DNA of 64,000 bases from UBA1181 sp045617845 (GCA_045617845.1 JAZLJL010000023.1:29263-93262); one strand, 5' to 3'. Counted from the stretch's first letter, positions 9,791-18,040 are shown. The notes: generated by a model not told the origin, from the letters alone. Made by a program: numbers and translations.

Positions 9791-9798
9791 CAAAGGTA
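9791..9798 (-). promoter_or_regulatory. rpsA proximal -7 element
   Basis: TACCTTTG on the minus strand matches TAnnTTTG exactly. A -33 element is only weakly present. It predicts a start near 9784 and a leader of about 50 nt. Confidence 0.5.
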
Positions 9799-9916
9799 CT
9801 CCTTTTTCTTATATACGAAATATATTTTGTGGGAATTTTTATTGATGTTTGTTGGTTTTTGGGGACTTTTCATCTCTTTGTGATGTTGTGGATAGGTCTT
9901 CGGGTAGGTTTTTGGC

Positions 9917-10060
9917 ATGAAAAAAGCCGCACCGGTATTAATTAAACTCCTTAAGACAGGAATTGGACGTGTCCCAATCTTTGTAATCCACCGTGTCGAA
10001 GACAACCCGAAGGTGTGGCCCGCCATTGATATGGAAGTTTACGCCCGTTTTTTGATATAA
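9917..10060 (+). CDS. Candidate 47-residue small protein
   Basis: An ATG frame of 47 codons begins MKKAAPVLIKLLKTGIGRVP and ends with DMEVYARFLI. Codon choice and composition look protein-like, with basic amphipathic residues in the first half. There is no good promoter just upstream and no recognised family. The opposite strand is also open and can fold into a structured RNA, so this frame may be fortuitous. Confidence 0.3.
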   Translation: MKKAAPVLIKLLKTGIGRVPIFVIHRVEDNPKVWPAIDMEVYARFLI

Positions 10061-10145
10061 TTGTTAAGTTTAACCATAATGTACGGTGCGGCGTTCTTTT
10101 GTATTTTTCTGACGATATATTCTCTAATATATCCCTATTGTTTTC
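9919..10145 (-). ncRNA. Candidate structured RNA or long rpsA leader
   Basis: A minus-strand promoter at 10152-10183 predicts a transcript from about 10145. It contains GCCGCACCGTA (10083-10093), which pairs with TACCGGTGCGGC (9925-9936), followed by six T residues. Inside, TTAAACT pairs with AGTTTAA, and CCAC/GTGG encloses two small hairpins, one with a UUCG loop. This fits a roughly 225-nt folded RNA ending at the T-tract; a 6S-like RNA or an rpsA autoregulatory leader are both possible, and neither is shown. Confidence 0.35.
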
Positions 10146-10151
10146 TGATTT

Positions 10152-10183
10152 CAAAGATACTTCGTTTTTTCTTTTTTTACAAG
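10152..10183 (-). promoter_or_regulatory. Minus-strand promoter upstream of rpsA
   Basis: TATCTTTG (10152-10159) is preceded, with a 20-nt spacer, by CTTG (10180-10183, minus strand). It is a good match to the phylum consensus, yet no protein gene follows directly. Confidence 0.55.
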
Positions 10184-10217
10184 TGTTTAGTCCATGTTCT
10201 TTTTGCTTATTATTTTG

Positions 10218-10225
10218 TAACTTTG
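10218..10225 (+). promoter_or_regulatory. -7 element of the RsmI-like methyltransferase gene
   Basis: TAACTTTG matches TAnnTTTG. The start would fall near 10232, which makes the ATG at 10257 the only plausible start and excludes the TTG at 10248 on leader length grounds only weakly. Confidence 0.5.
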
Positions 10226-10256
10226 CGGTTGCTTTTATTATTTTAATTTGCATCCC

Positions 10257-10961
10257 ATGGCTGGCTCTATTTATTTGATACCTAATACATTGGGCGATTG
10301 TGACCTTGGTCATGTCCTCCCTTCTTATAATAGGGAAGTGATTTTGTCCATTAAACATTTTATCGTTGAGGAGGTCCGTACCGCTAGACGTTTCCTTAAG
10401 AAGGTGGATTCGTCCATCAATATTGACGAGCTTACTTTCTATACGCTTAATAATCATACAGCCCCTGCTGAAGTCGCTTCCTATCTTTTGCCGGCAAAAT
10501 CCGGCTTTGACATGGGTGTCATTTCGGAGGCGGGTTGCCCTGCTATTGCAGACCCAGGAGCCGACATCGCCAGTTTGGCGCAGGAAAATGGCATACGTGT
10601 GGTGCCTTTAGTCGGTCCTTCATCCATCTTGCTTGGCTTGATGGCTTCCGGTTTCAATGGACAGAGTTTCGCTTTTGTCGGTTATCTGCCTATAAAGGCC
10701 AATGAGCGAGACCAGCGCATCCGGCAATTGGAGAAACGCGCGCATGTCGAACGTCAGTCGCAAATTTTCATTGAGACGCCTTACAGGAATAATAAGATGT
10801 TTGAAAATATCTTGGCTGTTTGCCAGCCTGGTACGAAATTGTGTGTTGCTTGTGATATAACGCTGGAGTCCGAGTTCATTCGGACTAAGAGTGTGGCTCA
10901 GTGGAAGTCGTCTCAGCGTCCTGATTTGGACAAACGTCCTTGTATCTTCATATTGTATTGA
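10257..10961 (+). CDS. SAM-dependent methyltransferase, RsmI/tetrapyrrole-methylase fold
   Basis: This 234-residue protein begins MAGSIYLIPNTLGD. The family signatures are VISEAGCPAIADPGADIASLAQ and VVPLVGPSSILLGLMASGFNGQSFAFVGYLP, which align with the SAM- and rRNA-binding segments of RsmI (16S rRNA 2'-O-methylation of C1402). The RsmI C-terminal domain is missing, and Bacteroidota usually carry a separate full RsmI, so this is better described as an RsmI-like paralogue with an unproven substrate. Its last 14 bp overlap the 3' end of the convergent phosphatase gene. Confidence 0.8.
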   Translation: MAGSIYLIPNTLGDCDLGHVLPSYNREVILSIKHFIVEEVRTARRFLKKVDSSINIDELTFYTLNNHTAPAEVASYLLPAKSGFDMGVISEAGCPAIADPGADIASLAQENGIRVVPLVGPSSILLGLMASGFNGQSFAFVGYLPIKANERDQRIRQLEKRAHVERQSQIFIETPYRNNKMFENILAVCQPGTKLCVACDITLESEFIRTKSVAQWKSSQRPDLDKRPCIFILY

Positions 10962-11592
10962 CGGAACTAGCCTGCGGATCTAACCCTTCCAGGTGCTCTG
11001 TGTCGTTCCACGACATCACGTTCCATATGCCGTCCCTTTTCTCTACAATCGCCATGGCGGTCGAGAGCGGGTGCTTCGCGTGCGCTATTTCTGCTATCGG
11101 CTGGTATTTGAAGTATGTGTACAGCGTTTTAAGCAATGCGCCGTGGGTGACTACCAATATGTTTTTCCCTGGGTTCTCCGCCGCTGTTTCCTCCATGAAT
11201 TTTCCCGCTCGTTTCCTTACTTCTTCGTAGGTTTCGCATGTTGGCCTTTGGTGTTTTTCGGGATGGTTCCAAAACAGGTCTGTCTCTTCCGGAAATTTTT
11301 CCTTCAGTTCGTCTATGAGTATTCCTTGCCAGTCTCCCATTAGTATTTCCTTTAGCGCATCGTCGTAAGTGACTGGTATTTTTCTTCCTCCTAGTATTAG
11401 TTGAGTCGTTTTTACGCAACGGCGTAGCGGGCTGGAGTAGACTTTGTCGAATGTTACATCCTTCAACCTTTTGCCTAATGCGACGGCTTGCATCTCTCCG
11501 AGAGGGGTCAAGTCTGTCTCGTGTTGCCCTTGCATCCTGTTCTCCTGGTTCCAGAATGTCTGCCCGTGTCTAATTAAGTAAAAACGTGTCAT
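10948..11592 (-). CDS. Histidine phosphatase family protein (phosphoglycerate-mutase-like)
   Basis: From MTRFYLIRHGQTFWNQEN the protein is 214 residues long. The catalytic RHG motif, SSPLRRCVKTTQLI, the acid residue in EILMGDWQG and the second histidine in VVTHGALLKTL are all present. This is the branch that includes CobC/alpha-ribazole phosphatase and phosphoglycerate mutase-like enzymes; the substrate cannot be told from sequence. The frame extends 11 codons upstream (to 11625), but the motif-based start at 11592 is standard for the family. Confidence 0.88.
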   Translation of the reverse strand: MTRFYLIRHGQTFWNQENRMQGQHETDLTPLGEMQAVALGKRLKDVTFDKVYSSPLRRCVKTTQLILGGRKIPVTYDDALKEILMGDWQGILIDELKEKFPEETDLFWNHPEKHQRPTCETYEEVRKRAGKFMEETAAENPGKNILVVTHGALLKTLYTYFKYQPIAEIAHAKHPLSTAMAIVEKRDGIWNVMSWNDTEHLEGLDPQASSVNTI

Positions 11593-11670
11593 GCTTTCGT
11601 TCGTTAAAAAAGAAAGGAGTCGCACGCAACCGCGGACTCCTTCCTAATTTTTTTTATCTCAAGGCAATGA

Positions 11671-11856
11671 TTAAACAGCCTCCTGTTTAGTGATAGCCTC
11701 CATGCCGCGGTAGTATCCGCAACTTCCACATACTCTGTGGTACAAATAAAGTGCGCCGCATTTAGGACATACTGCCAATGTTGGAGCTACTGCGTTGTAG
11801 TGAGATCTTCTCTTTGCTCCTCTTGATTTACCTTGTCTTCGTTTAGGATGTGCCAT
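11671..11856 (-). CDS. rpmF: 50S ribosomal protein L32
   Basis: This 61-residue protein starts MAHPKRRQGKSRGAKRRSHY. It has the zinc-type cysteines CPKC and CGSC. It lies 17 bp after the DUF177 gene, the conserved pairing across bacteria. Confidence 0.97.
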   Translation of the reverse strand: MAHPKRRQGKSRGAKRRSHYNAVAPTLAVCPKCGALYLYHRVCGSCGYYRGMEAITKQEAV

Positions 11857-11873
11857 TTTGTTTATAATTTAAA

Positions 11874-12467
11874 TTAGTTATTGTCTATTAATTTCTTCAG
11901 GGCATTCCAACGTGGATCGATTTCCCTGTCGCTATTTTCTTTGGAATCTTCGCTAGAGACGTCGTCCGCCAGGCTGGCGTCATCGGATTCCTCCATTTCA
12001 TTCCTGTCTATCGCCAAATGTTCGCTGAGAGCTTGGGCGGTCGCTTCGTCACATTCTCCGTCTTCGTGAACGTGGCGGATTGGAATGTGTAGGGCGATGA
12101 ATTCGTACATGTACCATGACAAGTCTATTTCACCCTCTTCCTCTGGTATGATGACCAACTGATCGTCTTCCTCGTTCTTGTCTTCCCCGAATTTGACCAT
12201 CAAGTCCTCTTCGCAGGAAATCGGTTGACTCATCTCTCCCAAACATCTGTCGCACAATACTGTTATTGCGCCATCCATTTTAAAGTTGATGAAGAACGCA
12301 TGCTCGGTTTTCTTTACGGTTACGTCTGCGTTGACGTTGCCTTTGTGTACTTCCGGACCATCTACCTCCTCGAAAAACTTGTCGTCCAACATGTATTGGT
12401 ACTGGTGGATGCCAGTCTCCAAGTCTTTCAACGGAATTATGTATGTTTCTTCTCTTTCCACTTCCAT
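11874..12467 (-). CDS. DUF177 (YceD/Duf177) rRNA-accumulation protein
   Basis: This 197-residue protein has the DUF177 core VLCDRCLGEMSQPISCEEDLMVKF and IDLSWYMYEFIALHIPIRHVH, including the conserved CDRC. Members of this family are needed for 23S rRNA accumulation in some bacteria and plastids. The adjacency to rpmF supports the call. The C-terminal third is a long acidic, serine-rich stretch ending DPRWNALKKL, the usual family terminus. Confidence 0.9.
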   Translation of the reverse strand: MEVEREETYIIPLKDLETGIHQYQYMLDDKFFEEVDGPEVHKGNVNADVTVKKTEHAFFINFKMDGAITVLCDRCLGEMSQPISCEEDLMVKFGEDKNEEDDQLVIIPEEEGEIDLSWYMYEFIALHIPIRHVHEDGECDEATAQALSEHLAIDRNEMEESDDASLADDVSSEDSKENSDREIDPRWNALKKLIDNN

Positions 12468-12486
12468 ATGGATTCTAAAAACTCCG

Positions 12487-12494
12487 CAAAATTA
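12487..12494 (-). promoter_or_regulatory. -7 element of the DUF177-rpmF operon
   Basis: TAATTTTG on the minus strand fits TAnnTTTG and predicts a leader of about 13 nt before the ATG at 12467. No clear -33 box. Confidence 0.4.
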
Positions 12495-12573
12495 CAAAAA
12501 TTAGTGATAAATTAAACTTTGCGAGTGCTCATTTTTGCTAAAAAATGTGTTATTTAACGCAATGTGTTGATAA

Positions 12574-13740
12574 TTAATTGTTTATTTCTTTGTTCAGTAT
12601 GATTCTGAATGTGGTTCCTTTGTTGATTTCTGAGTGCTTGACGAATATTTTGCCTTTGTGGTATTCTTCGATAATCCTTTTTACGAGAGAAAGTCCCAGT
12701 CCCCATCCTCTTTTTTTTGTGGTGAATCCTGGGTTGAATACGGTCTCGAATTTGGATTTTGGTATTCCCTTGCCGGTGTCGCTCACGTCGATAATAACTT
12801 TTCCGTTGTTGTTTTGTGAGTAGGTGACGTCTATTTTGCCTTCTCCCTCCATTGCGTCTATCGCGTTTTTGCATAGGTTCTCGATCACCCATTCGAACAA
12901 TGGTTGGTTGAGCGCTACGTGGATGGGTTGTCCTGCTTCCGCATGGCAGGTGATCAGGACTTTGTTCGAAGTCCTTTTCCTCATGTATGTGAGTGAATTG
13001 TTCAGTATGGGCTCCAATTCCAATGGTGTCAGTTCCGGCTTGGACCCTATCTTTGAGAATCGTTCGGCTATGGTTCGTAGTCGGTTCACGTCTTTCTCCA
13101 TCTCATCCATCAGTTCCGCGTTGACACCTTCTCCTTTCAGTATTTCCACCCAGGCGAGTAGTGAAGAGATAGGGGTCCCCAGTTGATGGGCGGTCTCTTT
13201 CGATAAGCCTACCCAGATTCTGTTTTGTTCCGACCTTTTTGCGCTGGCGAACACGAAGAAGAGTACGCCGAAGAATGTGACGATGATTCCCCATTGTATG
13301 AATGGGTAGTATTCCAGCTTGTTTAATATTTTGGAGTTGCCATAGTATAGATTGTGCTTGGTGTTCTCGTCGATGTCTATTTCGATGGGCTTGTTTTGTT
13401 GGCTGAATTCCTTCACTTTTTTAAGTAGGAACTGGTCGCTGTCCTCTTGGGGGACGTCTATGTTTCTGTGAGTGAATACGTTGCCTGTCTCGTCGACGAC
13501 CAATACGGGAATGGAGGTGTTCTCTTCGATCACTTTCACTAGAAATGTGAGGTCGGATTCGTCTGTCGCGGAGACGAGCCTCTGGGTAGCCTCCGCCCAA
13601 AGGTTGATCCTCTGCCTTTCCTCTTCCGCCATCTCGTTGGCGAGCCGGTTGGTGTAGTACATGGAGACTCCTACGATCAACAAGGCGATTGCTGAAAACA
13701 CATATTTGATTTTCTTTAGGTTGTCGAAGGATGTTTTCAT
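12574..13740 (-). CDS. Sensor histidine kinase
   Basis: This 388-residue membrane kinase has helix 1 at about residues 12-29, a periplasmic sensor of about 120 residues, and helix 2 at about 148-167. The H-box SKETAHQLGTPISSL carries phospho-acceptor H185. The ATPase domain has the N-box ENLCKNAIDAM (about 287-297), DTGKGIP (321-327) and GWGLGLSLVKRI. No response regulator gene is nearby, so the partner must be elsewhere. It starts 4 bp after rsgA and so is probably the last gene of the frr-rsgA operon. Confidence 0.92.
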   Translation of the reverse strand: MKTSFDNLKKIKYVFSAIALLIVGVSMYYTNRLANEMAEEERQRINLWAEATQRLVSATDESDLTFLVKVIEENTSIPVLVVDETGNVFTHRNIDVPQEDSDQFLLKKVKEFSQQNKPIEIDIDENTKHNLYYGNSKILNKLEYYPFIQWGIIVTFFGVLFFVFASAKRSEQNRIWVGLSKETAHQLGTPISSLLAWVEILKGEGVNAELMDEMEKDVNRLRTIAERFSKIGSKPELTPLELEPILNNSLTYMRKRTSNKVLITCHAEAGQPIHVALNQPLFEWVIENLCKNAIDAMEGEGKIDVTYSQNNNGKVIIDVSDTGKGIPKSKFETVFNPGFTTKKRGWGLGLSLVKRIIEEYHKGKIFVKHSEINKGTTFRIILNKEINN

Positions 13741-13744
13741 GTTG

Positions 13745-14671
13745 TCATCTGTATTTGCCTTCGTCGCAGTCTTCCAGTATGCTGAGGTAGCTGTTGTAGC
13801 GTGATTCGCTGATGGTGTGCTCTTCTATGGCTTTGAGCACTGCGCAACCAGGTTCGTGGATGTGTGTGCAGTTGCCGAATCTACAGTTGCTGGATTCCTT
13901 GAATATTTCAGGAAAGTAGTGCCCCACTTCCTCTCTTTTGAAGTCTATGGTGCCGAATCCTTTTATGCCGGGTGTGTCGATTAGGTACGTGTCCGGCTCT
14001 ATTTCGAACATTTCGGAGAATGTGGTTGTGTGCATGCCTTTGTTGTGCGCATCGGAGATTTCTCCGGTTTTGGCTTCGAATTCCGGTGCGATGGCGTTGA
14101 TGAGCGATGATTTTCCTACACCTGAATTGCCTGATAATAGGGTGGTCTTCCCTTTGATGATCTCACGCAACGTCTCTATGTTCTCTCCTGTTTTCGCGGA
14201 TATCGTCAGACATTCGTAGCCTATCGTATTGTATAGGAACTTGAGCGCCTTGGCGTATTCCTTCTCGTCCTCCTCGTAGAGGTCCATTTTGTTGATGATG
14301 ATCTTTGCGTTGACTTGGTAGGCTTCGCTTGTGGCCAACGCCCTGTCGATGAATACGGTGGATGTTTCCGGGTGGTTGATGGTTACGACCAAAAGCAGTT
14401 GGTCTAGATTGGCTGCGATGATATGGAGCTGTTTCGAAAGGTTGGCGGGCTTGCGTACGATGTAGTTCTTCCTCTCTTCTATGGATGTGATCCATCCGGG
14501 CCCCTCTTGCGGCATATCGAAAGAAACCCGATCGCCGACGGCAACCGGGTTTGTGCTTTTGATCCCTTTGATTCGGAAGTTTCCTTTGATTTTGCACTCA
14601 AAGAGTTGACCGTCGGATTCGTTTTTGACCCAATAGCCGCTTCCTGTATTTTTGACCACGAGACCGATCAT
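13745..14671 (-). CDS. rsgA: Ribosome small subunit-dependent GTPase A
   Basis: This 308-residue GTPase assists late 30S maturation. It has the circularly permuted GTPase order typical of YjeQ/RsgA: NKMD (127-130) and SAKTG precede GNSGVGKSS (Walker A, 181-189) and DTPG (232-235). An N-terminal OB fold and a C-terminal zinc knuckle (C263, C268, H270, C276) are intact. Its ATG overlaps the frr stop codon by four bases (ATGA), which suggests translational coupling. Confidence 0.97.
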   Translation of the reverse strand: MIGLVVKNTGSGYWVKNESDGQLFECKIKGNFRIKGIKSTNPVAVGDRVSFDMPQEGPGWITSIEERKNYIVRKPANLSKQLHIIAANLDQLLLVVTINHPETSTVFIDRALATSEAYQVNAKIIINKMDLYEEDEKEYAKALKFLYNTIGYECLTISAKTGENIETLREIIKGKTTLLSGNSGVGKSSLINAIAPEFEAKTGEISDAHNKGMHTTTFSEMFEIEPDTYLIDTPGIKGFGTIDFKREEVGHYFPEIFKESSNCRFGNCTHIHEPGCAVLKAIEEHTISESRYNSYLSILEDCDEGKYR

Positions 14672-15228
14672 ACTGTCATCACCTCTTTTTCTTTTGCAGC
14701 GAGGATCTCTTCCACTTTCTTGATGTACTTGTCGTGGATTTTTTGAACTTCAGCCTCTGCGTCTTTCTCGGCGTCCTCTGCTAATCCGTTCTTGATTTCC
14801 TTCTTCAAACCGTCGATGGCGTCGCGTCTGGCGTTACGGATGCTGATTTTAGCGTCCTCTCCGTCGTTGCGGGTTTGCTTTACCAACGCTTTACGGCGAT
14901 CTTCGGTTAAAGGAGGAATGCACAAACGGATGATTTCTCCGTTGTTCTCGGGGGTGATGCCGACTTCTGAGGCCATGATGGCTTTCTCGATTTCGGAAAT
15001 CATTTTCTTCTCCCAAGGTTGGATCGCGATTGTCCTTGCGTCTGGAGTGGTGATTGTCGCCACGTTTGAAAGGGGAACGATGCTTCCGTAATAGTCTAAG
15101 CGGATGCCGTCCAAGATGCGTACGTTCGCTTTCCCGGCTCTAATACGGGCCAATGCCTCGTCCAAAAATAATAGGGCTTGTTCCATCTTTTCCTCAGCCG
15201 CTTTGTAGTATTCCTTTATTTCTGCCAT
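14668..15228 (-). CDS. frr: Ribosome recycling factor
   Basis: From MAEIKEYYKAAEEKMEQ the protein is 186 residues, exactly the family length. It has ARIRAGKANVRILDGIRLDYYGS in the N-terminal helix-turn region and IRLCIPPLTEDRRKALVKQ in the core. With EF-G it splits post-termination ribosomes. The open frame continues upstream to 15450, but those 74 codons are antisense to the expansin gene tail and show no conservation. It heads a frr-rsgA-kinase operon. Confidence 0.97.
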   Translation of the reverse strand: MAEIKEYYKAAEEKMEQALLFLDEALARIRAGKANVRILDGIRLDYYGSIVPLSNVATITTPDARTIAIQPWEKKMISEIEKAIMASEVGITPENNGEIIRLCIPPLTEDRRKALVKQTRNDGEDAKISIRNARRDAIDGLKKEIKNGLAEDAEKDAEAEVQKIHDKYIKKVEEILAAKEKEVMTV

Positions 15229-15335
15229 AATGCTATTGTTTAGTCTGTTTATGAAATTTTTTGCAAAAATAGGAATTTTTCCGAAATTGATGCAATCGAG
15301 TGTGTGTAATATTGTTTGTCGTGGCATATTGTGCT

Positions 15336-16442
15336 TTATTCCACGTGTTTGCCCATAAGGAGATGGTGCCGTGTTTGCCCATGGATGTCTGTCTCTTTCA
15401 GTATGGCTATGTCGTTTCTTCCTCGGATTGCTTCCATCGCCTCTTCCCAATCATTGTAGGCGCATATCAGTTTACCTGTCACGTCGTATGCTTCAACTCG
15501 GACGACATCCTGTAGATGTTCCTTGCTGATGTCGTCGACATTCGTGTTTGCGCATGGTGTCCCTCCTGTCGTGCCTCCTACGCATTGTCCGCAACCGTCT
15601 AGGTAGGCTTCCCCGTTCCAATAGCCTATGCAGTCTTGTCCGCACGTGGAGTTCGGCTCTATGCCGGTTGTGCCGCCTGAGCATGTCCCGCAGATGTCTA
15701 TCTTGGCCTCTCCGTTCATCACATGGGCGCAGTCTTCGCAGTCGTGGTGGGGGAATTGTACACCGAGGTCTATCTCCGTCCCCGCTTCGTAGTCGATCGG
15801 TCCTGTCGTGATGGTGTCTCCTTCCGAGGAGATGAGCCTGAAGGTGTAGGGTCCTATTTTCTCCTTGTCTTCGTCTATCCCAGCGTTTTCGACGAAGAAG
15901 TTGTACATTTCTCTGTGTATGGGTACGAAGGTGCCGTCTTTCCGCCGGTAGGCAACTTCGTCGATGCGGTAGTCGATGTCGTAGAATATTGCCTTGAAGT
16001 AGAATTGACTGGTGCCTTTCTCGAACATCACCTTGATGTTCTCCTCTTCCTCGCATGGTACGAATTGCCATTTGATGGGAATCCTTCCGTCCTTCAACTC
16101 CGCAAGGCGGATAAAGGCTTCTGTGCTGAAGTCGATGTCGCCTGGTTTGCATTCCGGACATCGGTCTACTACTTTCACGGTGATTTCACCTAAGGGCCCG
16201 AACACCCTCACACATGCGCCGCATGCGTAGCTGCTGTCGTATTGTGTGTGGTTCATGGCGCAGTGTAGGAAGTCGCCTTCTTCCACGTATATGCCGCAGT
16301 TTCCTCCGTTGCTTCCAGCCACACCTCCGTATTGGGTGCCTTCGCCTGTGTACCATGTGGTGTCGCATGCGTGGACTGTGCGCGCTTGGATGGCTGTTGC
16401 CGATAGGGCCGCTAATGATAGGGAAAGGATTAATCGTTTCAT
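15336..16442 (-). CDS. Secreted bacterial expansin with Cys-rich linker and T9SS-like tail
   Basis: This 368-residue protein begins with a signal peptide (MKRLILSLSLAALSATAIQA). A double-psi beta-barrel (about 25-128) has TTWYTGEGTQYGG, GACVRVFGPLGEITVKVVD and GDIDFS. Relative to BsEXLX1, the catalytic aspartates D71 and D82 correspond to D93 and D104, while Y73 is replaced by C95. A second, CBM63-like domain runs to about residue 245. A Cys-rich linker with two CGxCxGGTTG repeats follows. The end (VEAYDVTGKLICAYND ... HGQTRHHLLMGKHVE) resembles a type IX sorting domain. Expansins loosen cellulose/xyloglucan networks without hydrolysis, so export to plant-wall substrates is likely. Confidence 0.8.
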   Translation of the reverse strand: MKRLILSLSLAALSATAIQARTVHACDTTWYTGEGTQYGGVAGSNGGNCGIYVEEGDFLHCAMNHTQYDSSYACGACVRVFGPLGEITVKVVDRCPECKPGDIDFSTEAFIRLAELKDGRIPIKWQFVPCEEEENIKVMFEKGTSQFYFKAIFYDIDYRIDEVAYRRKDGTFVPIHREMYNFFVENAGIDEDKEKIGPYTFRLISSEGDTITTGPIDYEAGTEIDLGVQFPHHDCEDCAHVMNGEAKIDICGTCSGGTTGIEPNSTCGQDCIGYWNGEAYLDGCGQCVGGTTGGTPCANTNVDDISKEHLQDVVRVEAYDVTGKLICAYNDWEEAMEAIRGRNDIAILKETDIHGQTRHHLLMGKHVE

Positions 16443-16484
16443 CTTGTTATTTGTTGTGTTTTGCCGTCCGCTAAGATATGAATT

Positions 16485-16520
16485 TTTGCTTTTTTAGATG
16501 ATTGTTTTGCTTTACATTTG
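16485..16520 (+). promoter_or_regulatory. Promoter of the RES-domain gene
   Basis: TACATTTG (16513-16520) is a perfect -7 box; a TTTG at 16485-16488 lies 24 nt upstream, slightly long. It lies downstream of the first ATG (16498), so translation must start at 16540. Confidence 0.5.
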
Positions 16521-16539
16521 TATTAAAAATGTCATTAAG

Positions 16540-17373
16540 ATGCAGTTCGTAGAGATAAAGGACCGGTTGCTGAGGATGGATATGAGTTTATATCCGGTTG
16601 AGGAGGTGCGTGCTTTGCTGAGCCAAGTCGGACCGAATGGTTTCTTGGTCTCTTCCTTGATGGCGGGCCAGCGTGTGGTGCGCGCCCGTATCGGCTCGAA
16701 TGTGACGAAAGCGTCCGATTTGTCTTATAAGCATTCCCCTTGTTCCGACCACCGCTTCCGCCGGGCCAGTACGCCTGATATGCGTATGTTTTATGGATGT
16801 TTGGTGGCGGATGGGCGTTCCGCTTTCCCTTCGGAGTATGTGACTGCCGTGGAATGCTCACGCCTCCTCTCCGAAGAACAGCTTGAAGGTGATGAGTTGG
16901 TGACGTTCGGCCTTTGGGAAGTGACCCGCCCCATTACTGTGATTGAGGTCATTCATCCTAACTATTTTTCCAATGCGGAGGATAATCCACTTGTGAAGGG
17001 GGCTAAATTCCGGTATGAGACGTTGTTGGCGAGCTGTCCTAAGGAGATGCGTGAGGAGCTGGACCTGCGAGCTGAATTTTTCTCCTATGTCTTTTCCAGA
17101 CCTAATCCTTCCAAAAAGGACTACGAATACCTGGTTAGTGCCATTTTTTCGGAGATGTCCGTCGCTAAGGGTTATGACGGACTGCTTTATCCTTCCGTGG
17201 CTACGGACGGTATGATGGGTTTGAATGTGGCTTTGACCGATAAAGCCGTTGATGCGTATATGAAATTGTCGCATGTCTCCCGTTTTAAGATACGTAAGGA
17301 ACTGGATGGCTCTGTTTCTATGGAATATAAGGATGATGGTTGTGTGGATGAGAGTGGTTTCTTGAGATTTTAG
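16540..17373 (+). CDS. RES-domain protein (putative NAD-targeting ADP-ribosyltransferase fold)
   Basis: This 277-residue protein starts MQFVEIKDRLLRMD. The C-terminal two thirds resemble the RES domain: the arginine segment RVVRARIG, FRRASTPDMRMFYGC, the glutamate region AFPSEYVTAVEC, and the serine segment YDGLLYPSVATDG with GLNVAL. RES toxins such as MbcT degrade NAD+ and normally pair with an Xre-type antitoxin, but none is next to this gene. About 60 N-terminal residues precede the domain. It may be a stand-alone RES enzyme rather than a toxin. Family assignment is by eye and moderately sure. Confidence 0.55.
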   Translation: MQFVEIKDRLLRMDMSLYPVEEVRALLSQVGPNGFLVSSLMAGQRVVRARIGSNVTKASDLSYKHSPCSDHRFRRASTPDMRMFYGCLVADGRSAFPSEYVTAVECSRLLSEEQLEGDELVTFGLWEVTRPITVIEVIHPNYFSNAEDNPLVKGAKFRYETLLASCPKEMREELDLRAEFFSYVFSRPNPSKKDYEYLVSAIFSEMSVAKGYDGLLYPSVATDGMMGLNVALTDKAVDAYMKLSHVSRFKIRKELDGSVSMEYKDDGCVDESGFLRF

Positions 17374-17467
17374 TGTTATTTCTGCTAATTATGTAATCTT
17401 TTTGTGATTTTTTTGTATATTTGTGCTTGATAATAGTTGTATTTATATTTTAATATTTATAATTGAT

Positions 17468-18040
17468 ATGAAAGTTCGTCTGCTGATTGGGTTGACTCTT
17501 TTGATGTCTCTCCCTTTTTTTTCCGGGTGTGGTGAAGACGATGAAAACCAAACAGGTTTATTCTCTGAAGGTTTTGATATGAGTGGTAATGCACTGCCCA
17601 AGTATAAAGGATTCGCTCCTGATGACACTGTGGGGTGTATGGAGCGGCTTGTCGGTTATGGCTGGATGCCTCTGTGGACTCGCGAGATTTCCAAAGATGG
17701 TTCTCTTAAGTCGAATGATTATTATGAGGACTTGATAGGTGTGTCACCTCACTATTTTTATTGCGAAAAGGATAGTTTGACCAATTTCTTCTATTGTGAC
17801 GCATGTTGTGGCGCTTCTGTTTATAGAAAATCTTTTTGTGATTTTTCGGAATGGGGGATATTGTCTATCCGGGAAGAGAATGGTGATTGGATTCTTTATA
17901 AGGTCGAGGATTTGGCTTTTAGATCATCTGAGATGCGTGAGATTTACGGAGTGAGCGCATATCGGAGGATGGACGATGCCGAGTTGACGAAGGTCCGTGA
18001 AGAGTATTCTACGAATGTTGAAGATGTTGATTCCTATTAA
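17468..18040 (+). CDS. Lipoprotein of unknown function
   Basis: The 190-residue protein from MKVRLLIGLTLLMSLPFFSGC has a clear lipobox (FSGC), followed by acidic residues (GEDDE), so it is likely an outer-membrane lipoprotein. The mature part is rich in aromatic residues and has a cysteine cluster (YCDACCGASVYRKSFC). A -7 box TATATTTG at 17416-17423 precedes it by 45 nt, which rules out the upstream start at 17423. No family was recognised. Confidence 0.75.
   Translation: MKVRLLIGLTLLMSLPFFSGCGEDDENQTGLFSEGFDMSGNALPKYKGFAPDDTVGCMERLVGYGWMPLWTREISKDGSLKSNDYYEDLIGVSPHYFYCEKDSLTNFFYCDACCGASVYRKSFCDFSEWGILSIREENGDWILYKVEDLAFRSSEMREIYGVSAYRRMDDAELTKVREEYSTNVEDVDSY

Noticed and set aside
9754..10026. 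A 90-residue ORF on the minus strand upstream of rpsA
   Set aside because: It is antisense to the 47-codon frame and lies inside the proposed structured RNA; neither frame has a recognised family.
14668..15450. frr starting at 15450 with 74 extra residues
   Set aside because: The extension is antisense to the expansin tail, has no conservation and makes RRF far longer than the family.
16498..16540. RES gene starting at the first ATG (16498)
   Set aside because: The promoter -7 box (16513-16520) lies after that ATG, so the transcript would not include it.
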